Shown: positions 11,159 through 23,805 of the stretch, in pieces | How positions within the stretch are numbered: the stretch's first letter is position 1 | Layout of the letters: every line of letters starts with the position of its first letter | NCBI GenBank assembly: GCA_022316685.1 | Contig: JAKJHU010000154.1 | Location: 1 to 64,000 of the forward strand | DNA length: 64,000 nucleotides | Direction of reading: 5' to 3' | Source: Progne subis subis | Lineage: Eukaryota; Chordata; Aves; Passeriformes; Hirundinidae | Position numbers and translations under genes: made by a program | Notes under the pieces: model-generated | Told to the model about the DNA's origin: nothing | What the model saw: only the letters and a program-made list of their open reading frames with translations | Databases searched by the model: none

Positions 11159-14100
11159 ACCTGTGGACAGTTTCAGCAATATTTATGTTTAATGGGGAAT
11201 TTTTTTATGTAGATAACAAAATGCTCAGCCAATTAATCGCTGTCTAATCATCTCCAGTCCAATCCATTTGCACTCACTGTTTAACCTAATTAGATCTGCT
11301 TACTGGTGAGGGACTTTAATTTGTTATCAAGTGCTATTTAATTATTTAATAGCTTTAAATTTAAGGGGTTGTCCCCTGTTTTAAAAACATTAAACACAAG
11401 ATTAAGTTTTTGGAGTTCTGCTTTACAGTATTTTACCTTCAACGAGCTCAACATTTTTCAAACTGCCTTCAAACAGGTTTTGGGGGTTTTTGTTGTTGTT
11501 GTTGTTTTTGGTTGGTTGGTTGGTTTTGGGGTTTTTGTTTTCTGTTTTTGTTTTGTTTTGTTTAAGGATTTGTTTAAATACTTAAAGTGGAAAAGTGAAA
11601 AATGCTTTGTTTGATTTGCTTAGTGGGAATGGAGGCCACTCCTTCAATGCCATTTGGGGAAGAGATTGGGCTCCGCACCACCTAAAAGGAAGATGAAGAT
11701 TTCTTTGACTTTTACAGCAGGGATATAACTCAACTACTCAGTTTGATCAAGGAAAATGCAATCTACTAATTTTCCAGGTGTTTTACAGAAATTTTTATCA
11801 GTATCTGGGTTTACAGCTGGTAGGTGCATTTTAATTCCCACGCTTTTGAGGCGGAATTTTGGTAGCGTCAATCTGACAGTAAAATTGGATTTCCGTGCCT
11901 GCTGCTGCCCATATTCCCTGTTTCTCACACGCAGTGATCACAGCAAGACATTTCCAGCCCCACCAGAACCTCTAGGAATTACCTGTGAGACAACTCTGGG
12001 GTACCCTGGGCACAGCTTCTTAACGATGCAGCGCAGTGCCAAGAAGCAACAAGAAGTAGAAAAAAAATATAAAAAATAAAATGGCTTTGGGGCTCTGCTC
12101 TATCTTTTAAGCACAGGAGTTTCTACCCACATGTCCCAGTGGAAGGGATGTTGGAGGAGTGCTGTGGCTGGAGGTTGTGGGAGAAGGTTCCAGCATAACC
12201 TCTGTGAGCTCAGGTTACATTAGCAGCTCTTGAGGTTTTAAAGACCAGATTCAGACCTGCAGTCAGGCAGATCCCACCAAATACCACCAAAAGTGTCTCT
12301 GGTGTAGATCACTCCCTAAATACCCCTCCCTCCTCCTCAGATGAGCGTAATTGAAGTGTTACTAGAATCACATTCACTGGCAGGGAGAGAAAATTCAGAT
12401 GAACTCTGGGAATGCCCTGTTGAGCAGCCTGTTGGTAACTCCCCTGTCCGTGATTATTCCTGAATTTGGGGTGTAATTAGCTCTCTGCCTGGATTTCAGG
12501 GTTAATAACATCAGTGATGCTCTGTGGCCTCTTCATGTGTTCTTGATATCTCTCATCTTCTCTCTGGGTTGATATCACAAGACTGAAAATCCAATTTTTC
12601 CCTTCTCCGGAGACTCTGATCCTCATTCAGAGCCTCACTGGACAAGGTAAGGGCTGGGAGAGACTTGTCCCTGCTGTTTTACACCAAGGGGAGCAGAAAA
12701 GGTGGTTCTGAAACAGCCCAACTTGGACAGAACAACTGCTCAAACCTGCTTTTACTGCGTTTTTAATGTCTCCTCATTATGGCTGTAGCTGATGGAAGAA
12801 GAGACCTAAAACAACTTCTAAATGGTAATTGCATCCCCCCCGAGCTTGTGGAAAGGCCACCTCATTCATTAGGTCTTAGAGCAAAGTATTTCAAACTCCA
12901 TTTCTAACTCCATCCTGTGTTCCCACAGAGTGGGATCCACACGGAATTTTCCAGCATTTCCATCTTTTCCTGAGCGCCTCAGTGACGGCTTTGTTCGTAC
13001 CCAGGATGCGCAGGGCAGTGGAGATTTCCAGCGCTGCTGGGGATATATTTATAATGTAGATGCATCTCCTAGAAACGTATTTATTTCATAGCAGCATTTG
13101 TCTTTCTTAGCTCATCAAGCCCTTATTAAAAAAAAAAAAAAAAATAAAAATCTGTATTCTTTTATTCACTTCTGGGAGAAGTAAACTCTCTTACAACATT
13201 TACTTTTTTTTCACAAGGCAGAGCTCTTTTCCCAGCAGCTCCATTTCTGAGGTGTGTCTGTAATAAAATAGGGAGGCACTTAAAAGTCTGTGAATTGAAA
13301 ATTCAGGTGTTTAATTATTTCAGTGAATGAGCTAATTATAGATATTTGTGGTCCTGCTCATTGCACAGCAGGATTTCGTTTATTAAAAGCAGCTTCATCT
13401 TGGAGAAACTCCATTTATTTCCTCAGAGGACATTTTCAAACACAAATGTACGTAATAATCAAATGTGATATAATACAAACGTTTTGAGGTAAATTGCCTG
13501 GTTTTTTTAAATGTCGTCAAAGCTTATGTCACATAAAAAAAATCCTCCAGAGTTTTAATTTTTTTAATATAAATTGTAATCCATACAAACCAAGCAGTGT
13601 GAGGCACACTCCCACCACGCCATGGCTTTCTTTCTCTGCCATTGTTTCTCGTAAATGACAAGTTTTCTTTCTGCTAAATTACAGCTTTCAGATTATTCAC
13701 ATATTGCTCACAGGGGAGCCTGTGTCAGTGGTGTCCCTCTCACTGGACTTCTGTCTCGGGGTGCAGCTTCTCCTCTCGTTCAGTTCTCACAGAACAGGTT
13801 TTCATCATTCCCTGAAGGGATGAATCAGTTTGGATCCAACCCTTTGGAGCAGCAGGCGAGGAGTGATTGCAGGGGAAGGGAAATCAATACTATTGAAAGG
13901 CAATTAAGAGCATAATTAGACTCACAACTGCCTGGAGAGAGGGGATCAGTAGTCTTTTTTAATGTCATGAAAAACAAGATCAGAGCATTCCAAATTCCTC
14001 AAAGCAGCTGCTTGTCCCAAACCTTCCCTCAGCCCTTGGAGGGGACTCAAAAGCAGCAATATTGGCTATTAAATGATGAGTTAGTAAAGATTAAAGTCCA

Positions 14101-16537
14101 CGTTATTATTACGTTTCTTACTGTCCAAATAAAAGAGGTTGTTTTTTTTTTTTCCCATTTCCTGCCTGGGAGCGGAGCTCAGGAAAACTGACTCTTCAAA
14201 AATGAGCGGAAACTGGGAAGAGCACCCTAAACCTGCTACAAGAGGTGGCTCTGCAAGGAAGTTTTGAGTTAAATTCTTTTCTGACAGAATCTGTGTATCA
14301 GCTTGGAAAAGCCACTTCTTTCATCTCATCCCTTGCCCTAAAACTAAGTTGATTCTATTTTTCCAGAGTGGATAAGCTGCAAATCCAGTTTAAGTATCTT
14401 GTATTTTCGCCATGTTTTCAAATTACTCTGATAGCAGTGATTGCATTTGATTAACAAATATTGCCCCCCACCCTTGGCAGCAGCCTGCATACAAAACTTG
14501 GGCTTTGCCTTGAAGAGAACATGCAGCCCTGGAAATCCTGGCAGCAGGGAAGGTCTTCAGCAAAGTGTCTTCAGCATGAATAAAAATAAGTGCGGGACTA
14601 TGCCCCGAATCTTAATTAAATCCAATCATCTTGTAGTTTGCCTTCTCTTTATGCAGCTTGTATTAAGATTGATACGTGTTTTGGGTAGCAAGAACCCAAT
14701 TATTGCATTTTAAAAATAACAACGTTCACTTTCTCTCCAGTTAAGCCTTGTGGGATTTTTTTTTCCCCTCACCAGGGCGTAAGTTCAGCTGAGGAGCCCT
14801 ACCAGACCAAAGCTGTGCCTTTATCTGTATTTCTCGGTGACAGGCACGGGTTGTAGAGCTCTCACTGGAGGCAGAGCTGTCACTGTGCTCCCCACAAGGT
14901 TGTGCTCTGCTTTAAATTAACATCATTTTCTGCTGGTGCCCAGCACTCCGAGATTCCCTATTATCAAAGTGATCACTGCAGAGGGCTTTTTCCTCATCCA
15001 TCACCCTCTCACTGCTCCACTGCCCCTCTTGTCACAGTTCCCTTGTACTTCATTCTGACATTTTATAAAAGCTGCTCCTGTCAAGGCCATTTTTTTCTGG
15101 GGTGATTTGATCTCCTTTGCAGGTCTCCTGGATTCTTAGGGATCCACAGCTGCTAACGAAGTTTAATTTCTGTAAATTAAGGGGGAATAGATGGGTGAGA
15201 TGTGTCTCATTTTGGTACTGTGAAGCACCAGCACATCCTTTCACAACTGTTCTAATCTCACGCCCTCCATGTGAACAGTGGCATTTAAAAAACAAACAAA
15301 ACAAACAAAACCAGGTGTGTTGCACAGAAATGTGTGGAAATGCAAGTTTTGCCCAAACCTGGCTAAACCACAGGCTGCACTTGAGCCATTGCTTGGTTCT
15401 ATAACAAAAATGGCAATGAATCATTGTTAAAAATAGTAATTAAAAAAGCAGCATTCAGTTTTCCCTCTGCTGATGCACCCCCTGCTCCGTGCTGAGGAGA
15501 TAAAATGCATCATATCCACCAGATTGAGCTGGGTGTGGACAATTAACGCAGGGTTTTTTTAAGATTTATTGTGAAAGAATATGAATAAGGAGCAGGGAAA
15601 AGCAGCTGTGGTGAAACCACTGGGGAGATGTTGCCTTTGAGAAAAACTGGATCAACTTTCAACAGAGCATCGAGTGCCTGGGGTGGAAATGGAGCAGGGA
15701 AAAACAGGGCACAGGAAGGATACTCTGAAGGAAATTTTGTAGAGCTGAAGGATCAGGAGTGATTTGTAACTGCTGTAGATCAGCCAGTCCTGCAGTGGGA
15801 ACCTCCTTGAAGGTGCTGTGATTCCCAGCCGGCTTTTGGGGAGAGATGCTCTTTCCTTGGAGAGGGCCAGGAGGCAGAGGGACGGAGCTGAGAACTTTTG
15901 CAACCACAGGTCCAGGTTAGCTGGCAGGTGAGGCAGAAAATCCTGTCAGCACCGGCGAAATATCAGCCACAACACCCCCGTGCCTACGACCACGGGACAA
16001 TGGATCTTCCCGAGCTCCAGCTGTTCCTGGGGTTCTTGTCTGTGACACCGCTGGCAAGAATTTCCTCCCTGCAGCGAAGTTTGCTCAGCTCTGCCCACAC
16101 TCCTGTGGCTCTGGCCAGCAGCTCGGGGGAATTAAAGGAATTTACACAGTGGAATTTCAGCAGGACACACAGAGCAGCCTTAAGGAGCAGAAACCTGCAG
16201 GCTGGCAGTGATATTTATCCACATCTACTTCACCCCAACATGTGGTGTATAATCAAAGTAATTATGAAAATGATAGGTATAGTAACATGCAAGGGTGTTT
16301 TTTCTCTTCTAAAGCGCATTTTAACAAAATTAGTTTAGTGACATCGGTGATAATGTTTTGGGGTTTTTTTGGTTTTTTTTTTTTTTTTACCAGGTTTCAG
16401 CAGTAGCTGTGTTGATTAATCTGACCAGAAATACATTTCAGATTCAATTTCACTGTTTGTTTTAGAAGGGAAAAGCTTTTCCCTCCCCAAAGCCTGGCCT
16501 GCTTGGTCAGACTGTCTATGGGCTGTTAACACTTAAT
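11159..16537. other. unique AT-rich sequence with simple-sequence tracts
   Basis: About 5.4 kb with no gene or transposon I could name. It holds a GTTTT-rich tract (about 11475-11565), an A run near 13129-13145, and T-rich tracts near 14146 and 16359-16390. The segment at about 13260-13510 is AT-rich, repeat-free and has several TAATTA-type motifs, which is compatible with conserved noncoding DNA but does not prove it. Confidence 0.45.
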
Positions 16538-16612
16538 GGAATTATGGAATGTTTTGGGTTGGAAGGACCTTAAAGTTCATCCAGTCATGGGCAGGGACAC
16601 CCTCACTTCCAG
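16538..16612 (-). mobile_element. CR1 LINE, very short 3' end remnant
   Basis: The reverse complement carries the CR1 terminal block (GGTCCTTCCAACCCAAAAC after GGGTGTCCCTGCCCATGAC). Only about 75 bp survive. Confidence 0.75.
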
Positions 16613-17927
16613 TTGTGGTCACAGACCCAAAAGATGATGGATTTGTTGAGCTGTTTGGGCACTGTCTGTGTGGCTATGGATTGAAACAATTCCTTTATTT
16701 CACTAATTTCCCTGAATTCCCCCTTCTCTGTGCTGCTGTGGGTCTCTGGCTGTGCTGGGAAAGTGGGCAGGGAAAATATTCCCGATTCCTCAGGAAATAC
16801 AATCGTGTTGAATTCCCTCTGGGTTTCCGATCCAGCACTTTTATTACCTGCTGTGCCTTGCAGAGCCTGTCCCTGCTCCAGGACTGGAACAGGATTTGGA
16901 GCTGCTGGATATTCAGAGTGAAAAAATGGGAGGGAAGCCTCAAAGCAGAGCTGCCACTGATGCCCAGGGGGGACAAAAACCTCGCTTGGAGCATTATTAT
17001 CCCTCTTGATCACACTGATGAAGATGGCACGAGGCTGCAGGCTGCTAAAACACACGCACACACACAAAAAAAGCAGCTGCAGTGGTGCCAAGTGCTCTGT
17101 CCCACCCTGTGTGACAGCTCTGCCACTGCCACGGGCCAGGCTCCAGGGGAAGTGCAGCTCCCGTGAGTTATTCGGAAAAACACGGTAGGCAAGGCATTGC
17201 TTTATAAAATTTCTAAATTTATTTGTAGCTCAGTAATTACAGGGAGCAGTTCCCAAAATGTACAGACCAAAGGGAGCACAGTGTCCCAGCCAGAGAAGAT
17301 CCTTTTTTTCCCCCATCTCTTGCAGACATCTGCAAACGCTTGAGTTTGTAGGGACTGATCCAGGACGAGCTGGTGGTAATGAAAGGATATCCATTATCTT
17401 CAGGGGCTGCTGGAATAACACCAGAGTTATTAAAACTTCCAGCCAGGGCCCTGTTGGCTGTGGGAAGTTGAAAGGATCTTGTTTCCACGAGTATCTTAAA
17501 CATAAATTATCCGGGCTGGCTGTCATATGCTCAGGATTTCTGCAGTTTCTCTCAGTCCTTTAGGAGCTAAGAAGGGGCCTGATATTGAAATGGACTCTCT
17601 GGCAGGGCTGTGTAATGCTCTGCTTTGCCACTGAGGAAATACCTGATGTATTTTTGCGTTTTTATTCTCTTGGAAAGCACCATCTTGGGCATTTCAGCCT
17701 GTGTGTGTCGAGCAGGGGTTGGTCCCACAAAATGAGGGGAGCTTTGGCCATCCAGGCTCCCATCCTCACTTGGCTAAGTCACAAAATCTAAACTGTACCT
17801 CTGCCTGCCAAGCACCTATATTAATAATTCCCTGTACAGGAGGAAGATGATAAAACCCTCTATGATTTTAAGATCCTTGACTGGTAAATGTGATACTGAA
17901 AAGCTGGATGGAAAATGGAAATACATC
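16613..17927. other. unique sequence with open frames on both strands
   Basis: A 205-codon plus-strand frame (16549-17166) and a 162-codon minus-strand frame (16603-17091) overlap almost completely. The plus frame begins inside the CR1 remnant. I recognise no domain in either. A short CA tract lies near 17050-17066. Confidence 0.45.
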
Positions 17928-17933
17928 AGACAT

Positions 17934-18313
17934 TGTCACCGAGACACACAAAGCAGTCACACGCAGACAAGGGATTTTTGCAAGGCAGAGGTCCTTCCGA
18001 TCCCAGCTCACAGCTGAGACAGCGGAGAGAAGAGAGCCCCTTTGTTTATTTTTACTTTTTATACATTTGTGGGTCTGGCAGAAGATTGGCTTTTTGGGGT
18101 TTCTACCCCTCAGCCTCAGTGGCCAGACCAATTGTCAGTTACAGTTGTTTTCAGGTTAGAAATATGCAAACAAAGGACAGAGGATGAAAAACAAAGGATT
18201 TGTTTATGTTACATCTGTGGGAAAGGTAGAAAACTGCTCTAATATTGTACAGTAACTAAAAGATCTGACTCCATTTCAAAAGGCTTTAAAAACTCAGAAA
18301 AAACAGGGTAACA
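17934..18313 (-). mobile_element. solo LTR, ERVK-type family 1, copy 2
   Basis: A 380-bp copy of the family described at 1163-1550, in reverse orientation, with intact TG...CA ends. The flanking 6-bp target duplication agacat (17928-17933 and 18314-18319) is perfect. TATA box and AATAAA are preserved on the element's strand. The same-orientation copy at 19846 is 1.5 kb away, but each has its own target duplication, so they are separate insertions and not the two ends of one provirus. Confidence 0.9.
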
Positions 18314-18319
18314 AGACAT

Positions 18320-19837
18320 TCCCTGACTTTTTAAATAACCCCTCAGCAGAATAAAACCCACAGCCTAACTCGCCATGAAATGTATTATTTACTTAAATAC
18401 TGCATTGCAAGATTGCGTTCCAGCTGAACAATGTTCCCTATCAGAGGGAGCAGGCTGCTGCAACTACTCCATAATTGTTCTACTAATGTACACTTTATTA
18501 AACTCCTGCTGTTTTCTTGACTGGTTTATCTACTAAAAATAGTCTGATTAATAAAATGGATGTCAGATGCATCCATCTTTATGTAATTCCCCCATGGAAT
18601 CAGACAGTGCTAAACAGTAATTTGATTGGGTTGGTTTTTTGAGGTTGGTTGGGTTTTTTGGGTTGGTTTTTTTTTCCCAAGAATTTCAGTGTTTGATGCT
18701 CGCAGGCACCTCTCCGCCTGCCACGCTGGAGGGCACACGTGGGGCTTTGTACCACGCTTTGGAGATTTTTCAGGCTTCTACAGCGCTCATCAGAGAGCCT
18801 TTGTGAAAGCACACAGGCAGAGAGGGGAGCCTCCTCCTGCTTCCTTCGTTTTATCAGCTACAGCAAAGGATTCCAGGCAAAAACTGTGAAAAAGTTTAAC
18901 GGGGCTCCACCCAACCTCGGGATCTTTGCTGTTCTCTTAATAGCGTTGCCTTTTCAGAGCGAATAATCAATACCAATAAGGGATATTTTCTCTCCTGTGA
19001 ACAACAGCAACCCTTAGCTAAATTCCAGTCCAGGCTGCCAGGCAGATAAACACTGCAATAAAGGGTTTGGAACCGTCTCAGCCGCGCACGTCGCATTTAA
19101 AGCACGGGAAAATGGTGAGAGCAAACACCCAGCTCGGTGCCAGCCACCCTCTAGCTGGCACTCATGGCCACACAGCGGTTTCAACCTTCTCCAAACGCAG
19201 GCTTCCTGAGCGCTCTTCAGGTGCTGAGCTGATTAATTCGCACCAAGTGCCCACAGGGATCTCATGTTTCCTCCTGGCTTTTGACACCTTGTGTTTTAAT
19301 TAAGCTGGCTCTGTAGGAAACGAGACGTTAACAACCAGGCTTGCCTCACAACAGCATGCTTGGAAGGCAAGCTGTTGCCTGTCCCCCTTCCAAACCCGGG
19401 ATTTTGTTGGCTGTGGCGTCTCTGGAGAGAGCAGGCAGGCTCTGTGAAACCCAAGCTGCTGTCAGGAGAAGAGGCCTTGCTAAATTTCCACCTGAAATCA
19501 CTGCAGCTGCAGTGGGATGGGAATATCTGCCTGGTTCTGCCATCATCATCTTCCGGAGAACGCAACCATGAGAACAGGCTGCTTTGTTTGGAAGTGGGGG
19601 GGAAAGTACTGAAGGTTTTGGGATTAAAGCACTTTTTGCTTTAGAGCAAAAGCGCCTTTGAGAGGGCAGGGCTCTTGTTTAATTTGTCAGCACCATCCTG
19701 GAGTTCAGAATAATGCAGCTTAAAGTTGTCACCTCCTCGCCCAGCGCTGGAATCTGGTAGTAGAGAACAATATTTGATGCCTGGGAAGGGATTGAATCCT
19801 TTTAACCCTTGTGAAAGCACAGACACTTGACCAAAAA
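18320..19837. other. unique sequence between two LTR insertions
   Basis: No retroviral gene sequence could be recognised between the flanking LTRs, consistent with their being independent insertions. A GGTTTTTTG-type tract lies at about 18627-18675. Confidence 0.5.
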
Positions 19838-19845
19838 CCCCACGG

Positions 19846-20242
19846 TGTCACCGAGACACATAAAGCAGTCACATGCAGATAAGAGATTTTTGCAAAGCAG
19901 AGGTCCTTCCGATCCCAGCTCACTGCTGAGAGAGCGGAGAGAGGAAGAAAAGAACCTTTATTTATTCTTTACTTTTTATACATTTGTGGGTCTGGCAGAA
20001 GATTGGCTTTTTGGGGTTTACACCCCTCAGCCTCAGTGGACAGACCAATTGTCAGTTACAGTTGTTTTCAGGTTAGAAATATGCAAACAAAGGACAGAGA
20101 ATGAAAAACAAAGGATTTGTTTATGTTACATCTGTGGGAAAAGGTAGAAAACTGCTCCTAATATTGTACAGTAACTAAAAGATCTGACTCCTTTTATGAA
20201 TTCAAAAGGCTAATAAAAAACTCAGAAAAAACCAGGGTAACA
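19846..20242 (-). mobile_element. solo LTR, ERVK-type family 1, copy 3
   Basis: A 397-bp reverse-orientation copy. TATA box and AATAAA remain on its strand. The flush direct repeat is 8 bp here (ccccacgg at 19838-19845 and 20243-20250) instead of the 6 bp seen at the other copies. Either two extra bases match by later mutation or the integration staggering differed. Confidence 0.88.
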
Positions 20243-20250
20243 CCCCACGG

Positions 20251-21444
20251 GGCAAAATTTACCATGCAACCACTGAGAGGTGGTTGTGTAATCCCATTTC
20301 TGTGCTGGGCTGTTCAGTTTGTCCTGATCTCTTCTCAGGGGGGTTAAATCACTTTAAATCCCCTGATATTTGCCCGTAGGCTGATGTGAGCTGGGAGAGT
20401 TTCATTGTTCCCCTGCTCCCTGAGGCATGGGCCGTGTCCAGCTCCTTGTGCCAAGGAGGAAATACTCTGGGAGCTCTCAGAGCCCTGCAGTGTTCGAGCT
20501 GGAGCAGCACTTTTATTTTTTCTGGGCTAGTCCCTGAAATCACAGAAAACACTGACCAAATTTAAAGCCTTAAAGAGGCAATGTATGAACCCAAAAGATA
20601 AAAAGGGACAGGGACAGAAAAGGAAGCCAAGAGAATCAGTGAGATGGCCCTGAGCAGTGTGAGAGGGACTGATTTCAGCACTGCTTCCTGAAAGAGAAGA
20701 GGAGGACGACGAGGAGGAGGAATTATTTGGTGTTGGGCTGTGGGATTTCATCTCCTGTTTGCTGCAGTGACAACTCTTTGTTCGTAATTTGTCCTGTCTT
20801 GTGTCCCAGAGCAGAAAAGATGCCTGAGGAATAGTTTATCTGCAGGTGGTTTTTAATGTTTATCTCTTTTAATCCAAATGCACCATTTCCCTTTTTGTGT
20901 TGTTGTTTGTTTTGCCAAAGTTTTGACAATGAATAAATTGCAGTGGCAGCGAGGAATGGCTCTGGCTGGGTTTGAATCACACTGCAGCAGTATTATGTGT
21001 TTCTTCATTTGCATCATGGGAGAAGAGCAATCTCCATCCCAGGAGTGCAGCTAAATCACAGGTAGCCTCAAAACAATTTCCAGCTTCGCCAAATATATGT
21101 ACATATCAGCTGCTCTCTCTAAATATTTCCTTTGCCTCCATTCCCCGTCTCTACTGTGTCTGCTGACGGTTCCTTGGAGCGCAGAGGTGTTTGGAAAAAG
21201 GAAGGAGTTAATCTTGACATGAGGGAGCTGCAGGTTTGGGGTGAGAGCAGGGAGCAATGCTGCCTCGGCCGCTGCAGGGGCAGCCGAGAAGAGCTGGAAC
21301 AGGTAATGAATGCCTCGCTGCAGCTGAGAGAAAAGAGCAGAAGGGATGGGGTTTGCTCACCCTTTGCTCCAGTTTGGCTTTGATTTGGAACTGAACTACA
21401 GCTCCTCTGCAAAGTGCTGCACAGCTGGAGGGGAAGTGAGGCAG
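20251..21444. other. unique sequence, no gene recognised
   Basis: Contains a short GAG-rich tract near 20698-20722. No exon or transposon recognised. Confidence 0.5.
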
Positions 21445-22270
21445 TGTGACACCTGAGTGCTGCTGTGGGGCTGTGCAGGTGTGTGACACCTGAGTGCTGC
21501 TCTCATGAGCTGAGCTGTGGCCAGTGCAGCTCCAGTGCAGATGTGTGACTCCTCAGTGCTGCTGTGAGGGCTGAGATGGGGCCAGTGCATCTCCTGTGCA
21601 GGTGTGTGACACCTGAGTGCTGCTGTGAGTGCTGAGATGGGGCCAGTGCATCTCCTGTGCAGGTGTGTGACTCCTCAGTGCTGCTGTGAGGGCTGAGATG
21701 GGGCCAGTGCATCTCCTGTGCAGGTGTGTGACTCCTCAGTGCTGCTGTGAGTGCTGAGATGGGACCAGTGCAGCTCCAGTGCAGGTGTGTGACACCTGAG
21801 TGCTGCTGTGAGGTCTGGCTGTGGCCAGTGCAGCTCCAGTGCAGGTGTGTGACACCTGAGTGCTGCTGTGACCCTGTGCAGGTGTGTGACACCTGAGTGC
21901 TGCTCTGATGAGCTGAGCTGTGGCCAGTGCAGCTCCAGTGCAGATGTGTGACTCCTCAGTGCTGCTGTGAGGTCTGGCTGTGGCCAGTGCAGCTCCAGTG
22001 CAGATGTGTGACTCCTCAGTGCTGCTGTGAGGTCTGGCTGTGGCCAGTGCAGCTCCAGTGCAGATGTGTGACTCCTCAGTGCTGCTGTGAGGGCTGAGCT
22101 GTGGCCAGTGCAGCTCCAGTGCAGATGTGTGACTCCTCAGTGCTGCTGTGAGGGCTGAGCTGTGGCCAGTGCAGCTCCAGTGCAGATGTGTGACTCCTCA
22201 GTGCTGCTCTCATGGGCTGAGCTGTGGCCAGTGCAGCTCCTGTGCACGTGTGTGACTCCTCAGTGCTGCT
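21445..22270. repeat. minisatellite, ~60-bp unit, about 15 units
   Basis: Tandem units of 60-61 bp built around CAGTGCTGCTGTGA, a 'gctgtggccagtgcag' block and a GTGTGACTCCTCAG block. Two units are only about 40 bp (near 21445 and 21860) and lack the 'gccagtgcag' part. Adjacent units near 21960-22200 are almost identical, which suggests recent expansion. Minus-strand frames such as 21503-21892 are repeat artefacts. Confidence 0.93.
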
Positions 22271-22659
22271 CAGGTGTCGCACACCTGCACAGGCTCTGCC
22301 TCACTCAGGACATCTGAGGCGATGACAATTTTTACGGATCTGCTGTGCCCAGTTTAACTGACGCCTCGGAGCGCACACGAGCTCAGCGTGAAGCCTGAGC
22401 TGCATCCTTTCCCTGCCCTCCTGAACTCGTCTCTCTGATATGGAACCGCTTTGTCTCTCATTTCTCTGCCCTGGAACTGTCGGGTCACAGATGTTTGAAA
22501 GCGATGAACAGAAGCTGCTCAATCCCCAGCCCTGTTTCCAGCACCGCGCTCTGACAGCCTGATTTAGCTGTCCGAGTCAAACAATTCTTTTCAGCTGAGT
22601 GCACCGACCATCCTGGGCACAGTTGTTACTTCCTGTGTCAAGGCTTCATCTGTTCTCAG
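22271..22659. other. unique sequence
   Basis: No feature supported. It follows directly on the 60-bp array. Confidence 0.45.
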
Positions 22660-23545
22660 GTTTTTCTCCGACATTCAGGTGGCTTTAGAGTCTTTTCGCC
22701 CTCTGCAAAGCTCTGAGCCAGATGCAAGAAAGAGACGGACTCTTCAGGTTCTGATTTTTCAAGGTTGCGCGCTTCGTGTATTGTTCTTATCTTACAAATT
22801 CCTCAGTGCCCAACAAAGGTCTGTGCAGCTGCTCGGGCATCTGGTGACTCCTCAACTCCTCCCCACTGGGCTGTTGCTATCTTTTATACCGATTGCTGCG
22901 TATTTTTTATTTACCATTATTTGCCAACACCTATCACTTATACTAAACAGGTCATCTCCACTCTGACCCAATCTCTTTGAACTACTTTGTGCCACCGTCA
23001 CTGCTGAAATGGAGTGAGGGAAGAAGAAAGAAGCAGCAGGAGACAACGCCCCAAATCCTCCATCTTGCCCCCATCCACTTTCATACTAAAAACCTAAATT
23101 TACTGGTTTCTCACCCTGTGATGAGCTAAACTCCTCTCTTTCACACTTTTGTGGCCTGCAACCCCTCCCGCAGTGCAGGAAGCCTTTCCCATGGACTGAG
23201 ATCAAAGCCAGTGTCCCTCTGGGCTCTGGGCTGTGGTCCCAGACCCCCCTGTCCTGGCCTCTGACCCTCCAGGGCAGCCAAAGGAATTCCCTGGGCTCCA
23301 ACAATCTTGCTGATGCCTTTTGTTTTTCAGGCTGGGCTGGAGGAGGACACGGCCCCAGCAGGCTGTGACCAATGTGTGTCACACACGTTTGTTGCCACAA
23401 AGGGACACCGAGGAGCTCAAACTCTTCCAGCCAAGTGGGATGTGATGTGCCCAAGGGGAAAAGACTGCAGGAACAATCACTTCGTGGAGGTTCTTCTGGA
23501 GAAGAGAGGACTGAGAAAGTGCTTTGGAAGCTTAAAAAAGGAATG
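22660..23545. mobile_element. dispersed avian ERV-derived repeat (class unresolved)
   Basis: The sequence has the look of a widely dispersed bird retroviral repeat: a segment near 22700-22800, a 'tcctccatcttg' block near 23055, 'ggtttctcaccctgtgatga' near 23105, and 'cccatggactgagatcaaag' near 23187. Recognition is from memory of bird genomic sequence, so the family name, boundaries and orientation are left open. No intact frame is present. Confidence 0.5.
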
Positions 23546-23553
23546 ATAAGAAA

Positions 23554-23755
23554 CCAAACAAACAAACAAACCAACAACAAAACAACCAAACAACCAAAAC
23601 ACCAAACAAACTAAAACAAAAAATAAAACCAAAACAAAAACACAAAAAGAAACCCAACAAAGCCAAAACAAACAAACAAACCAACAACAAAACAACCAAA
23701 CAGCCAAAAGACCAAACAAACTAAAACAAAAAATAAAAACAAAACCAAACAAAAA
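23554..23755. repeat. AAAC-rich tandem duplication, ~110-bp period
   Basis: An A/C-only stretch in which about 100 bp are repeated at a 110-bp spacing (the ccaacaacaa block recurs at 23571 and 23681). Internally it is a degenerate AAAC repeat. More AAAC-type sequence continues to about 23805. The 209-codon minus-strand frame across it is low complexity. Confidence 0.85.
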
Positions 23756-23805
23756 CACAAACACAAACACACACAAAAAAACCCCACAAAACAAAACAAA
23801 AAAAA

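Noticed and set aside
16549..17166. 205-codon plus frame overlapping a 162-codon minus frame
   Set aside because: It starts inside a CR1 remnant and both strands are open together without recognisable domains, so chance is more likely.
17934..20242. A small provirus with LTRs at both ends
   Set aside because: The two LTRs share orientation, but each has its own target duplication and no retroviral gene lies between them.
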